Source: Massilia sp. R2A-15
GTDB taxonomy: Bacteria; Pseudomonadota; Gammaproteobacteria; Burkholderiales; Burkholderiaceae_D
DNA length: 64,000 bases
Direction of reading: 5' to 3'
Assembly (NCBI RefSeq): GCF_030704305.1
Contig: NZ_CP131935.1
Span: 4,650,001 to 4,714,000 of the forward strand
Under the pieces are notes generated by a model, which saw only the letters and a program-made list of their open reading frames with translations, searched no databases and was not told the origin of the DNA. Below are positions 1 through 8,486 of the stretch, in pieces. Position numbers and translations under genes: made by a program. The first letter of the stretch is position 1. Each line of letters starts with the position of its first letter.

Positions 1-1
1 C

Positions 2-121
2 GGGCTGGGCGAGGCGCTGCTGCCGGTCGGCTGCATCGAGCTGGTGGCCGCGCTTCTCGGCAGCGAGGGAAACGCCAGCGGAATCAGCATCAACCACTTC
101 GATGAACACAACGGCGCGTAG
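2..121 (+). pseudogene. C-terminal gene fragment, unidentified
   Basis: An open frame enters from outside the window and stops at 119-121, giving a 39-residue tail containing LLPVGCIELVAALLGSEGN. A related phrase (LLAVGWIELVPAML) is found in the decayed segment around 5070-5130, so the two are probably remnants of the same gene family. I do not recognise the product. It could be the end of an intact gene to the left of the window. Confidence 0.35.
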
Positions 122-183
122 GCCAAGAAACGCCTGATAATGGCCATGCGGGCAACGAACAACCGCCAGATCGCGCCTGTTGA

Positions 184-717
184 AACGCTGCCAGCGTTAC
201 ATATCGCGCACACCAGCGTTACGCGCTGCGCAAGCAGCACGGTATCGCCTTCCAGATGGTCGAGAAGGCCGGGCTGGTGACGAAGACCGCCCGCAAAATC
301 TGGTGGATGATCGATAACCAGCTGGGCACGCGCAACACGTCCGGCTTCGGCCGCGACGCCTTGGCGCTCAAGTTGAAGCCGCTGATCGAGCAGCGCGCCC
401 AGGAACGCATGGTGGCCGGCAAGGCGGCGCCGGAAAACCCTGTTTGGAATTCAACGCAGGGTACAGGCAAGACGCGCGACGCAGTGGCCCAGCCTGAAGG
501 TGTCGGCCAAGACACCGTGCGCAAGGTCAAGCAGATCATCGCCAGCGCGACGCCCGAAGTGGTGGTGCAGGTACCCAGCGGCAAGCTGTCGATCGACGGG
601 ACGGCAACGACGGTGGCGCCGGATGCGCTGGTCGAGCAGGGTTCAAGCTGGTCGAGCAGCCCCGCCCCCGCCGAGGGCTGCCAGGCGCCTAAACCGACCA
701 AGATCGCCGCAGCGTAG
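184..717 (+). pseudogene. ParB-like partition/nuclease protein, N-terminally truncated
   Basis: The frame is open from 184, after a TGA at 181-183, to the stop at 715-717. It reads HQRYALRKQHGIAF, then KIWWMIDNQLGTRN, then LALKLKPLIEQRAQERM, then DTVRKVKQIIASATPEVV and a GKLSIDG phrase. This order matches ParB-like proteins of phages, plasmids and integrative elements: the end of the ParB/sulfiredoxin fold, the IIDNQLGRRN-type motif, and an HTH-like segment followed by APEVVEAVKSGEVSI. The N-terminal ParB box is missing and the tail is low-complexity. It could be translated from 256 as 153 residues, but it looks like a relic. A second, more broken copy lies on the other strand at 3635-4565. 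Confidence 0.6.
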
Positions 718-842
718 ATCGCTACTACGCTGGCCACGGCAAGGTGATGGCGATCTACGTCTTGGTGTCCGGCTGCTTTCGACCTGAAGCGGAAGTCTTT
801 ACCAGGCCTTCTCGCGCATACGCCCCCTCCTGCTGAGTCAGG

Positions 843-1583
843 TTACTTCGAGTATTTTGCAGTGCAATCGCTGCACATCCATTCACCATCGTCATAGATG
901 CCGCCGCTCATATCACCGAAGTATGAACACCATCCACAGGCCATCCCCTTACGAATAGGTGGGGCATCGTGATTCCGCTGTCGCCCCAGACTCAGATTTT
1001 TCGTTTGGCTGGAGCTTGGTTGAATCGTGAGTGGTCCAAACCGGCGCTGCCGCGGAAACAAGTCCGGTGTCTCCGTATTCGATGGAAGTTTTAACGGATC
1101 GGGCGGGCTGGCGAAGCGACCGCAGTTCGTACACCATTGCCCCCCGTGATGCGGAATCGTGCTCGATCTGTGGCACCGCTCGCACACCACATCGTTAGTG
1201 GAAAGCGAAAAAGCAGCAGTGCGCAAGTCTTCGATCCGCTCGATGCGGCGGCAAGTAAAGCCGGCCTTATTTATGTATGTGAGCAGTGGGTCGAAACCCT
1301 TATCCGCGGAGAGCACAATGAATTCAGTCGCAGGGGACTTCTCGACGGTTCGCCCCAAGTGGAAAGCGATTTGAAAGTCGAGGGCGTTCTTTCCCGTACC
1401 CTCAATCTTCTGAAAATCAACACGCTGAAATCGGTGCGCAGTTGCGGCCTTAGACGCAGCCTTCGGTGGATTTTGCCTGGCGCCCACAAAGATAATGGCG
1501 CTGTAACTCTCGTCCAAGAGCGACAGGTCTATTTTTTGAATATTTTCGTAGTCGACAAGCAGCAGCTTTTTGGTCATAGTCAT
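843..1583 (-). CDS. PIN-like domain protein with C-terminal zinc ribbons
   Basis: 246 residues. The N-terminal half starts LLLVDYENIQKID and later has FIVLSADKGFDPLL, the acidic pattern of PIN/NYN-type metal-dependent RNases (D in VDYEN, D in SADKGFD). The C-terminal half has two Cys clusters: CERC plus CTNC around residues 134-155, and CGWC plus CSDC around 217-240. Each could bind one zinc ion. Family knowledge suggests a nuclease that recognises nucleic acid through the ribbons; the target is unknown. It lies in the accessory segment on the same strand as the next unknown gene, 287 bp away. No strong ribosome binding site is seen; ATG codons at residues 1 and 3 are both possible starts. 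Confidence 0.7.
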   Translation of the reverse strand: MTMTKKLLLVDYENIQKIDLSLLDESYSAIIFVGARQNPPKAASKAATAHRFQRVDFQKIEGTGKNALDFQIAFHLGRTVEKSPATEFIVLSADKGFDPLLTYINKAGFTCRRIERIEDLRTAAFSLSTNDVVCERCHRSSTIPHHGGQWCTNCGRFASPPDPLKLPSNTETPDLFPRQRRFGPLTIQPSSSQTKNLSLGRQRNHDAPPIRKGMACGWCSYFGDMSGGIYDDGEWMCSDCTAKYSK

Positions 1584-1870
1584 TTAGTCCGATGTCCGTA
1601 CTTGGCCGACTGCCGACGGTCGGTTGTCGCCCCATTGCAGTCAGTCGTAGGCCGCGATAGCGGACGTTCAACACTGAAGACCTACGGCGCCGCAGGCGCC
1701 TGATTCGGACGCCAGGTTTGACCGCGCGCGAAGATAGGGGCCGCGAACTTGTCCGTGGCCACATCGGTGCGCGCATTTGCCCTGAACTGGGCCTGCAGCG
1801 TGGCGTCTAATTGGACCGTTGTCAGCATCAAAAGTACGTAGGGGTGGCGCCTGCGTTGAATTTCAGTCGC

Positions 1871-2893
1871 TCAGGCCTTATCGGCGTGTTTCAAAGTCTT
1901 GAAAGCCGCCAATTGCTGGGTTGCTTCTGCCAGGGCTCCCGACGCAGCACTGTGGATCAGAAGCCTCTTCAGCGCTACAATGGCGGCCGTGATGCCAATG
2001 ACGTGGTCGTCGCAGAAATTCTCGCCCGCTCTGGCGACTTGCCAATTCGCTCTTTCAGCGGCAATCGCACCCCAAATCTGCTCAAACTTTCGCCGGCTCG
2101 TATCATGGAAGTCGTCGCCGGCGGCGGTAGTCTCCATGCCATAACCCGGAAATTGCATGGTGATGGAAGTAGGAGTGCGGTAGTCATCTCCATGCGTCCA
2201 ACCGCCCCCCTTCACAAAAAAGCCACCTTCAAGTGAGCCGCCGAAGACGAACCAGGACAACTCATGGCTGTTGCCGCCGATGTCATACCAGCAAAGGCCA
2301 ACCGACTGATCTACAAAGGGCGTGAGCCGAGCTTCGATGTCGAGGCGGGTGCGACGGTAGTTGGCGTGCAGTTGTACCAGGGGTGCGTTCGGGGCAAGGA
2401 AATCGGTGAGATTGTCAATGCCTTCATCGATGGCCGCTAAGCGGGATGAATCGTTGGACTTCTTCTGCTCCGCAGATTGTCCTTTGACCCAACTCCGCAT
2501 CACATACAGCAAACCCAAGTAGGTCGCGGCCATGTAGATGGCATACCAGGAAGGCCACCCGCCATTCCAGCCATAGAGCGCATTGCGACCCGTGCGGAGC
2601 GCGCTTGCCTGATTGTCGATTGTCGCAAAGGACTCATTACCCATCGAGTCTTTCTTCTTGTAGATCTCCTCAAGTGTTAGGCGCGTGCTGAGCACCGTAT
2701 TTACCAAGTGCTGTCGGTCTGTTTCGTCAATTTTCTCAGGCAGCTGAGCAATGATTTGAATGATGCGCTGCGTGTTCGCGATTAGCTCAGCCAGCCCCCT
2801 CTCGATGTCCTCGAATTCCTGGTTGACGTGGTCATCAAAGTTCTTCGTAAGAATTGCATTCGCAATTGCAACTCCAGCGTCTACGTAGTCCAT
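1871..2893 (-). CDS. hypothetical protein, 340 aa, N-terminal helical with hydrophobic segment
   Basis: I do not recognise this protein. The ATG at 2893 is preceded by AGGAGG, 10 bases upstream, so translation is credible. Residues 1-110 look helical and amphipathic (repeated I/L with E/D/K/Q). A hydrophobic stretch rich in W/Y (WYAIYMAATYLGLLYVM) follows near residues 114-130. The second half is mixed and glycine-rich (FVFGGSLEGGFFVKGGGW) and ends in another helical, Ala-rich tail. The layout resembles a soluble helical domain plus a membrane-active hairpin, as in some pore-forming or cell-death effectors, but that is inference. It sits beside a PIN-domain gene and near a restriction system. 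Confidence 0.6.
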   Translation of the reverse strand: MDYVDAGVAIANAILTKNFDDHVNQEFEDIERGLAELIANTQRIIQIIAQLPEKIDETDRQHLVNTVLSTRLTLEEIYKKKDSMGNESFATIDNQASALRTGRNALYGWNGGWPSWYAIYMAATYLGLLYVMRSWVKGQSAEQKKSNDSSRLAAIDEGIDNLTDFLAPNAPLVQLHANYRRTRLDIEARLTPFVDQSVGLCWYDIGGNSHELSWFVFGGSLEGGFFVKGGGWTHGDDYRTPTSITMQFPGYGMETTAAGDDFHDTSRRKFEQIWGAIAAERANWQVARAGENFCDDHVIGITAAIVALKRLLIHSAASGALAEATQQLAAFKTLKHADKA

Positions 2894-3383
2894 GAAGTCT
2901 GCCCTCCTAGGTTTTGGGCGCGCGAGTTGATTACATCCAGTGCTTTGACAGGCCCGGCGGTCCAGACGGCAGTCGTGCGCGAACTGCCGCCCCGAGCAAC
3001 ATTTTTACCATAGCTGGGTTAAAAATTGGCTATGTCCCTTTAAATATTGAACTTCTTTTGACAGATGATAAATGCGCACCATGCCTGAAATGCTTCGTTC
3101 TTGGAGGCACAGAGACTGTCAATGCGTTAACGGAACCGACAGCGTCATGGACTCAGTAGGCGCTTCCACTCTGATGGCCAAGTGACCGCAAGGTGCCGAC
3201 CGCCGACCCGGTACCGATGGCACAGGAACTCGGCTTGATGCAGGTGGCGGCTGCCGGCGATGCGGGCAAGACAGTTATGCGTTGCCGGCGCGGCGGAAGT
3301 CGATACGGTGGGCGTGTCGACCGCATACCTGTGTAATGCGGTCACCCTGACCTGATGAGTGATGACCTGATGGGTGATGACCT
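2894..3383. other. non-coding/decayed stretch
   Basis: No convincing gene. The only ordered feature is a pair of 15-bp tandem units near its right end, described separately. The composition is mixed, with short open stretches lacking ribosome binding sites. Confidence 0.4.
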
Positions 3384-3388
3384 GACGG
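3359..3388. repeat. two tandem 15-bp units
   Basis: GTGATGACCTGATGG at 3359-3373 is followed directly by GTGATGACCTGACGG at 3374-3388 (one mismatch). A partial related unit precedes them at 3345-3358. The repeats place overlapping stop and start codons in several frames. They may be a small duplication in decaying DNA, or iterons of a lost replication or partition site. Confidence 0.6.
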
Positions 3389-3578
3389 GGCCATCCACAA
3401 CTGGAAGTCCCGGCTTCAAAGCGAAGAACCAGTCACGGCGGAAGGCAAGCGCGCCGTCGTCATGAACGCCAGCAAGCCGAACTCGGTGCGGCGGCAGGTC
3501 GCCGCCATGATGGTCGAGCTAAAGGCGATGATGCGGAGACTGAAGGCGACCGAAGGAGCGGCGCGTCGCCGTCGTTGA
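3384..3578 (+). pseudogene. short open fragment, unidentified
   Basis: An open frame without a start reads DGAIHNWKSRLQ, then a basic region with an Met/Ala/Lys-rich amphipathic helix (VAAMMVELKAMMRRLK), and ends at TGA 3576-3578. Its codon use looks coding, so it is probably the tail of a lost gene. An alternative frame starting at ATG 3355 gives a 36-residue peptide of no recognised family. Confidence 0.3.
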
Positions 3579-3634
3579 TGGCACGGCAACCTCGGCCTTT
3601 GGACGGCGGGCCGGTGCCACTGCCCCGCATGAAC

Positions 3635-3724
3635 GCCGCCTTCGGACAGCTCCCCGCTGCGCACCTTCGCCAGCACTTCGGGCGCGGCCCTGGCGATGAT
3701 CTGTTCGACCTTGCGCACCGTGTC
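3635..3724 (-). pseudogene. ParB-like fragment (HTH/APEV segment), second copy
   Basis: The minus strand reads DTVRKVEQIIARAAPEVL followed by AKVRSGELSEGG, closely matching the corresponding part of the plus-strand relic at 184-717 (DTVRKVKQIIASATPEVV). It is out of frame with the upstream part of the same copy (4436-4565) and separated from it by about 0.7 kb. That gap contains the small membrane gene. Confidence 0.55.
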
Positions 3725-4084
3725 GTGCGACCTGCAACCTTGGCCAGCGCTTTGCGGGTTTCGCCCGCACTCTCCGCAGAATCTCATCGCTGGCGCACTG
3801 GCCACCATTGTCAGTGACGAGCTGCCAGAGCGCGTGACCCGGAAGTGCGATGCCGATGCAGAACGCGGTGAGTTCATCAAGCTGCAGTCACGACCAACGG
3901 CACGAGAACAGGCCACGCGCGACATCTGCGCGATCCTGGGCACGAGCAAGCGCCGGCAGTACGACCATGCGCGCCAGGTGCGCGTGTTGCTCGCGTCGAA
4001 GCGTTCGTGCGCTGGCTAGGACGAACGCCCGCCAGCCGATGATGACGACGGCGAACAGGTCTCAGCGGGGACTGGCATGGCCAC

Positions 4085-4291
4085 TCAGTCCCGGCTTAAC
4101 GCCGTCGTGCACATTGCCAAGCCCATTATCGACAGTCCGAACGGGGCGAACAGCAGCGGCGGCGCGAAGATCAGGATCAGGATCACGCCGATCACCGAGC
4201 CAAAGCAGAAACCAATCCAGGCCACTCCGGCCACCACGCCGGCGATCATCAGCGCAATGCCGATGATCATTTTTATGAGAAAGGGAATCAT
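4085..4291 (-). CDS. small membrane protein, 68 aa
   Basis: Starts MIPFLIKMIIGIALMIAG and is almost wholly hydrophobic, with two predicted membrane helices (about residues 3-24 and 26-48) and a short C-terminal tail. The ATG (4291-4289) overlaps the TGA of an upstream 13-codon frame as ATGA, which implies translational coupling. It could be an inner-membrane protein of a mobile element. A TTG 12 bases upstream is possible but lacks a ribosome binding site. It lies inside the broken ParB-like copy, so it may have been inserted there. Confidence 0.55.
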   Translation of the reverse strand: MIPFLIKMIIGIALMIAGVVAGVAWIGFCFGSVIGVILILIFAPPLLFAPFGLSIMGLAMCTTALSRD

Positions 4292-4329
4292 GCGAACACC
4301 CAACCAAAGAATTTAGCTGCATCCATCAT
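4288..4329 (-). CDS. 13-codon leader ORF coupled to the small membrane protein
   Basis: Peptide MMDAAKFFGWVFA. AGGAGT lies 3-8 bases before its ATG, the best ribosome binding site in this stretch. Its TGA overlaps the next ATG. It is too short for ordinary gene finders. It may simply deliver ribosomes to the membrane gene, or be a frame-shifted N-terminus of that protein. Confidence 0.45.
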   Translation of the reverse strand: MMDAAKFFGWVFA

Positions 4330-4435
4330 TTACTCCTGTTCGTTTCCAATTAGATATATTGCATCATCGGCACTCTTTTTGATGCAGCGTGGAAACTTTT
4401 ATTTAGATGGACACCTCGGGTCAGGTCGATCAAGC

Positions 4436-4565
4436 CTGCTCCCCGACCAACGGCTTGAGTTTGAGCGACAGGGCTACGCGGGCGATATCCGTAATGTTGA
4501 CGCTTGCCCAGCAGGTTCTCGATCATCCAGATTTTGGCGTCCGCCTTGGTCAGACGCCAGATCAA
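4436..4565 (-). pseudogene. ParB-like fragment (NQLG/LKLKPL segment), second copy
   Basis: Reads LTKADAKIWMIENLLGKR in one frame and ARVALSLKLKPLVGEQA in another. These correspond to VTKTARKIWWMIDNQLGTR and ALALKLKPLIEQRA of the left copy, so a frameshift splits the match and a stop follows. A further possible upstream piece is at 4570-4689. Confidence 0.55.
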
Positions 4566-4889
4566 GGACTTGTACGGCTTGCGCCGCCATCTTCGCGGAC
4601 TTGACGATGGGGTGTACGGCCCCCTTGCCGATCCCGAACTGAAACGCGATCTTCGAGAGCGACTCGCCGCCAGCGTTCCGCGACGGCAAGGAAATGGGCC
4701 ATCAAGGAGCGCAATGAAGAAAGCTGCTCCGCCTGCCTCCTTTCCCCGACAGCGCCTATGCCCACGCCCGCTGGGAGCGAAGCGTAGGCGAGCTGTATTT
4801 CGACCGCGCGCGCCGTCGGCGCCGCCCGCCTGGACCAGTAGGGAGTGCTCTGATGGCCGGCAACCGAATTAAGATGCGCAGCAACTCGC

Positions 4890-5180
4890 GGACCCATCCG
4901 CGCCTTGACCGGGGTGTGCGACCTGTCCGGCAAGGTCGAGCCGGTGGTGATCGGCGGCCGGTACTGGCTGTGGACCGTCGCCGACCAGCATACCGAAGGT
5001 CGGTTTCATGCTGGGCTTGTCGGCCGCCGCAATTGACCGCGAGTGTGGCGTGGCTGCGCTGGGCGAGACACCTTGCTTGCGGTCGGCTGGATCGAACTGG
5101 TACCCGCGATGCTCAGCGCCTGTATCGGTGCCGGTGTTCTGGCCGGTTTTGAAAGCGTGGCAGTTGTCATCGCTGGCTGA
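4890..5180 (+). pseudogene. frameshifted gene remnant, unidentified
   Basis: A patchwork over three frames reads VEPVVIGGRYWLWTVADQHT, then MLGLSAAAIDRECGVAALGE, then LLAVGWIELVPAML, ending in a hydrophobic stretch and TGA at 5178-5180. The GLGE/LLPVGCIELV relic at the window's left edge resembles its third piece. At least two frameshifts are needed to read it through. Function unknown. Confidence 0.4.
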
Positions 5181-5510
5181 GGGATTGTCAAAGGAGATAA
5201 ACCAACTTGCGGTTGTTAGATTGCCCCTGAGCCGATGCAGCGTCGGTCGCGGTGAACATATTGCGCGCTGTGATGCCGGCAACTTCAGTAGCGCTGACCG
5301 TTCCCCACGATGTGTTGTTGATATCTGACTTTTCGCTACTGTTGGACGAGGAACACAACTGTCATAATGGAGTCTTTTCCCACAAGCATCTTAACTTTCT
5401 TGCTACTATAACTTAAGCTCTGGGTGGTCAAGGTAGTCAAGCCGGTAACTCTGTCGAGTGCTTCAAAGGCAACAACCATTGGTGGGCGTGCTGCGTGGTT
5501 CGTGACCTGA

Positions 5511-5651
5511 GTATTGGACAATTTGCGCTTTAGCAGGATATGCAGAGGAAAGCGGCTGAGCGATATGTATGTTCACTCCTTTGAATTAAGGACTGATGTC
5601 GACAACTTGCATCAAGCATGGGCGATAGAAGTCCGTAATCTAAGCTACTAG
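5511..5651 (+). pseudogene. C-terminal fragment upstream of hsdR, unidentified
   Basis: An open frame after TGA 5508-5510 ends in RLSDMYVHSFELR, then NLHQAWAIEVRNLSY and TAG 5649-5651, 21 bp before hsdR. The W-containing tail is loosely like the end of some integrases, but I cannot support that. The stretch 5181-5510 shows no gene I can defend. Confidence 0.25.
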
Positions 5652-5672
5652 CCGGTCAATGATCATCAACTT

Positions 5673-8471
5673 ATGATTAAATCTGAAGCACAAACGCGGT
5701 CAGAGCTGATCGATCAGCAACTTGCTGTGGCGGGTTGGAATGTCAAAGATCTCACGCAAGTCATTGAGGAGTTTGATATTCTGACAACGCTGCCTGAGGG
5801 TGTCTCGGAACCGCGCACTCCCTATGAGGGGCACCAGTTCAGCGATTATGTCTTGCTTGGCAAAGATCGTAAGCCGCTAGCGGTGATTGAAGCCAAAAAG
5901 ACCAGTCGTGACGCCGCAATTGGCCGTGAGCAGGCAAAGCAGTATTGCTACAACATCAAGAAGCAACTCGGAAGTGAGCTGCCATTCTGCTTCTATACTA
6001 ACGGCCATGAGTTGTATTTTTGGGATTTGGAAAATGCCCCGCCGCGTAAGGTGATGGGGTTTCCTACCCGCGAAGATCTGGAGCGCTTCGCCTATATCCG
6101 CCGCAATCGAAAGCCGCTAACTCAGGAGTTTATCAACACCTCAATTGCCGGCCGCGACTATCAGATCCGTGCCATTCGCTCAGTGCTTGAAGGAGTTGAG
6201 CAGAAAAAGCGTGACTTCTTGCTCGTGATGGCCACCGGCACTGGAAAGACTCGTACCTGCATTGCCATGGTCGATGCGTTGATGCGCGCGGGCTATGCTG
6301 AGAGAGTCTTATTTCTGGTCGACCGCATCGCACTGCGCGAACAGGCACTGGTTGCCTTTAAGGAGCACATGCCAAACGAGCCGCGCTGGCCAAATGTCGG
6401 TGAGAAGCTGATTGCCAAGGATCGTCGTATATACGTGGCCACCTATCCGACGATGCTCAACATCATCAGGGATAGGGTACAACTGCTGTCTCCACACTTC
6501 TTTGATTTCATTGTCGTAGATGAAAGTCACCGCTCGATCTATAACACTTTTGGCGAAGTACTCGACTACTTCAAAGCCATCACGCTGGGCCTGACGGCAA
6601 CTCCGACCAACATCATCGACCATAACACCTTCCAGCTCTTTCATTGTGAAGACGGCATTCCCACGTTTGGCTACACCTACGAAGAGGCCGTCAATAACGT
6701 GCCGCCTTACCTCTGCACCTTTCAGGTCATGAAGATTCAGACCAAATTCCAAATGGAAGGGATTAGCAAGCGCACCATTTCCCTGGAAGACCAGAAAAAG
6801 CTAATCCTGCAGGGTAAGGAAATTGAAGACATTAACTTTGAAGGTACCCAGCTCGAAAAGCAGGTGGTCAACAAAGGTACCAATACCCTGATCGTCCGTG
6901 AGTTTATGGAAGAAGCTATCAAGGACGCTAATGGTGTGCTCCCAGGCAAGACTATCTTCTTCTGCGCCACCAAGGCGCATGCTCGGCGCATGGAAGAGAT
7001 ATTCGACAAGCTTTACCCGCAATACCACGGCGAACTAGCCAAAGTGCTGGTATCGGACGACCCACGTGTCTACGGCAAGGGCGGCCTACTCGATCAGTTC
7101 ACTAATAACGACATGCCCCGTATCGCCATCAGCGTGGACATGCTCGACACCGGGATCGACGTGCGTGAAATCGTTAATCTTGTGTTCGCCAAACCGGTCT
7201 ATTCCTATACCAAATTCTGGCAGATGGTCGGGCGTGGCACGCGTTTGTTGGAAACCAACAAACCGAAGCCCTGGTGCATTGAAAAAGACGTGTTCTTGAT
7301 TCTCGACTGCTGGGACAACTTCGAATACTTCAAGCTCAACCCTAAAGGAAAACAGCTTAAGCCGCAATTGCCGCTGCCGGTGCGTCTAGTGAGTCTGCGA
7401 CTCGACAAGATCGAGAAGGCGAACGACAGCGGCCAAACGGATATTGCCAGCCGTGAAATCACCAAGCTCCGCATGCAAATAGCTGCGTTGCCCGAGGACT
7501 CGGTGGTAATTAAGGAAGCCGCTGCCGCGCTGGCACGGCTGGCAGACGAAAACTTCTGGCTCAGCCTCAGCCATGATCGGCTGGAGTTCCTGCGCGGCGA
7601 AATCAAGCCGCTGTTCCGTACCGTTTCCGAGGCCGACTTTAAGGCCATGCGTTTGGAGCGCGATCTTCTCGAATACTCCTTGGCCGTGCTGAACGAAGAC
7701 AAGGAACAAACCGAGATTCTCAAGGCGGCCATCGTCGAGCAGATCAGCAAACTACCGCTTTCGGTTGATTTCGTGAAACGGGAAGAGGCTTTGATCCGCG
7801 CAGCGCAAACCAGCCACTATTGGGCCAAGGCCGACGAAGATGCCTACGATGATATTATCGTCAGGCTTGGACCGTTGATGAAATTCCGCGAACAAAGCTC
7901 CGCCCAGGAGCAAACCCACCTCGACGTAGCAGATGAAGTGCACAAGAAAGAGTGGGTGGAATTCGGCCCCCAGCACGAGGCAGTCAGTATCACCCGCTAC
8001 CGGGAAATGGTCGAGGCTTTGATTGTCGAGTTGACCGAGCACAACCCGGTGCTGCAGAAGATCAAGAACGGTCGGGTAGTCACCGCGATGGAGGCCAGTG
8101 AACTAGCCGAACTGCTACACGACGAGCACCCCCACATCACCGAAGACCTGTTGCGCCAGGTCTACAAAAACCGCAAGGCGCGTTTGATTCAGTTTATCCG
8201 CCACATTCTGGGCATTGAGGTGTTGCAGAGCTTTCCCGACGAAGTAGGCGCAGCCTTTGACCAATTCATCCGCGTCCACACCACGCTCAGCAGCCGGCAG
8301 ATGGAGTTCCTCAACCTGCTAAAGAACTTCATCATCGAGCGCGAAAAGGTAGACAAGAAAGACCTAATCAATGCCCCTTTCACTGTCATCCACCCACAGG
8401 GCATCCGTGGCGTTTTCAGCCCGGCCGATATCAACGAAATTCTGCAGCTGACTGAACGGTTGGCTGCCTAA
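5673..8471 (+). CDS. hsdR: type I restriction endonuclease, R (motor/nuclease) subunit
   Basis: 932 residues. HsdR translocates DNA with ATP and cleaves when two motors collide; it acts with HsdM and HsdS. The N-terminal nuclease domain has D58 and E73-A-K75 (VIEAKK), the PD-(D/E)xK core. The superfamily-2 helicase part shows ATGTGKT at 187-193, DESH at 283-286, TATP at 308-311 and QMVGRGTR near 517-524. The C-terminal third fits the EcoEI-type (type IB) C-terminal domain. hsdM starts 15 bp downstream. The ribosome binding site is weak. Base composition is less GC-rich than the flanking core genes, consistent with transfer. The gene is intact. Confidence 0.95.
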   Translation: MIKSEAQTRSELIDQQLAVAGWNVKDLTQVIEEFDILTTLPEGVSEPRTPYEGHQFSDYVLLGKDRKPLAVIEAKKTSRDAAIGREQAKQYCYNIKKQLGSELPFCFYTNGHELYFWDLENAPPRKVMGFPTREDLERFAYIRRNRKPLTQEFINTSIAGRDYQIRAIRSVLEGVEQKKRDFLLVMATGTGKTRTCIAMVDALMRAGYAERVLFLVDRIALREQALVAFKEHMPNEPRWPNVGEKLIAKDRRIYVATYPTMLNIIRDRVQLLSPHFFDFIVVDESHRSIYNTFGEVLDYFKAITLGLTATPTNIIDHNTFQLFHCEDGIPTFGYTYEEAVNNVPPYLCTFQVMKIQTKFQMEGISKRTISLEDQKKLILQGKEIEDINFEGTQLEKQVVNKGTNTLIVREFMEEAIKDANGVLPGKTIFFCATKAHARRMEEIFDKLYPQYHGELAKVLVSDDPRVYGKGGLLDQFTNNDMPRIAISVDMLDTGIDVREIVNLVFAKPVYSYTKFWQMVGRGTRLLETNKPKPWCIEKDVFLILDCWDNFEYFKLNPKGKQLKPQLPLPVRLVSLRLDKIEKANDSGQTDIASREITKLRMQIAALPEDSVVIKEAAAALARLADENFWLSLSHDRLEFLRGEIKPLFRTVSEADFKAMRLERDLLEYSLAVLNEDKEQTEILKAAIVEQISKLPLSVDFVKREEALIRAAQTSHYWAKADEDAYDDIIVRLGPLMKFREQSSAQEQTHLDVADEVHKKEWVEFGPQHEAVSITRYREMVEALIVELTEHNPVLQKIKNGRVVTAMEASELAELLHDEHPHITEDLLRQVYKNRKARLIQFIRHILGIEVLQSFPDEVGAAFDQFIRVHTTLSSRQMEFLNLLKNFIIEREKVDKKDLINAPFTVIHPQGIRGVFSPADINEILQLTERLAA

Positions 8472-8486
8472 GCAACAAGGCACCTC

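Noticed and set aside
1596..1720. Possible integron attC-like hairpin near 1600-1720
   Set aside because: The core sites GTTRRRY and RYYYAAC are not both present, and no integron integrase is seen; only a small CCGAC/GTCGG hairpin is evident.
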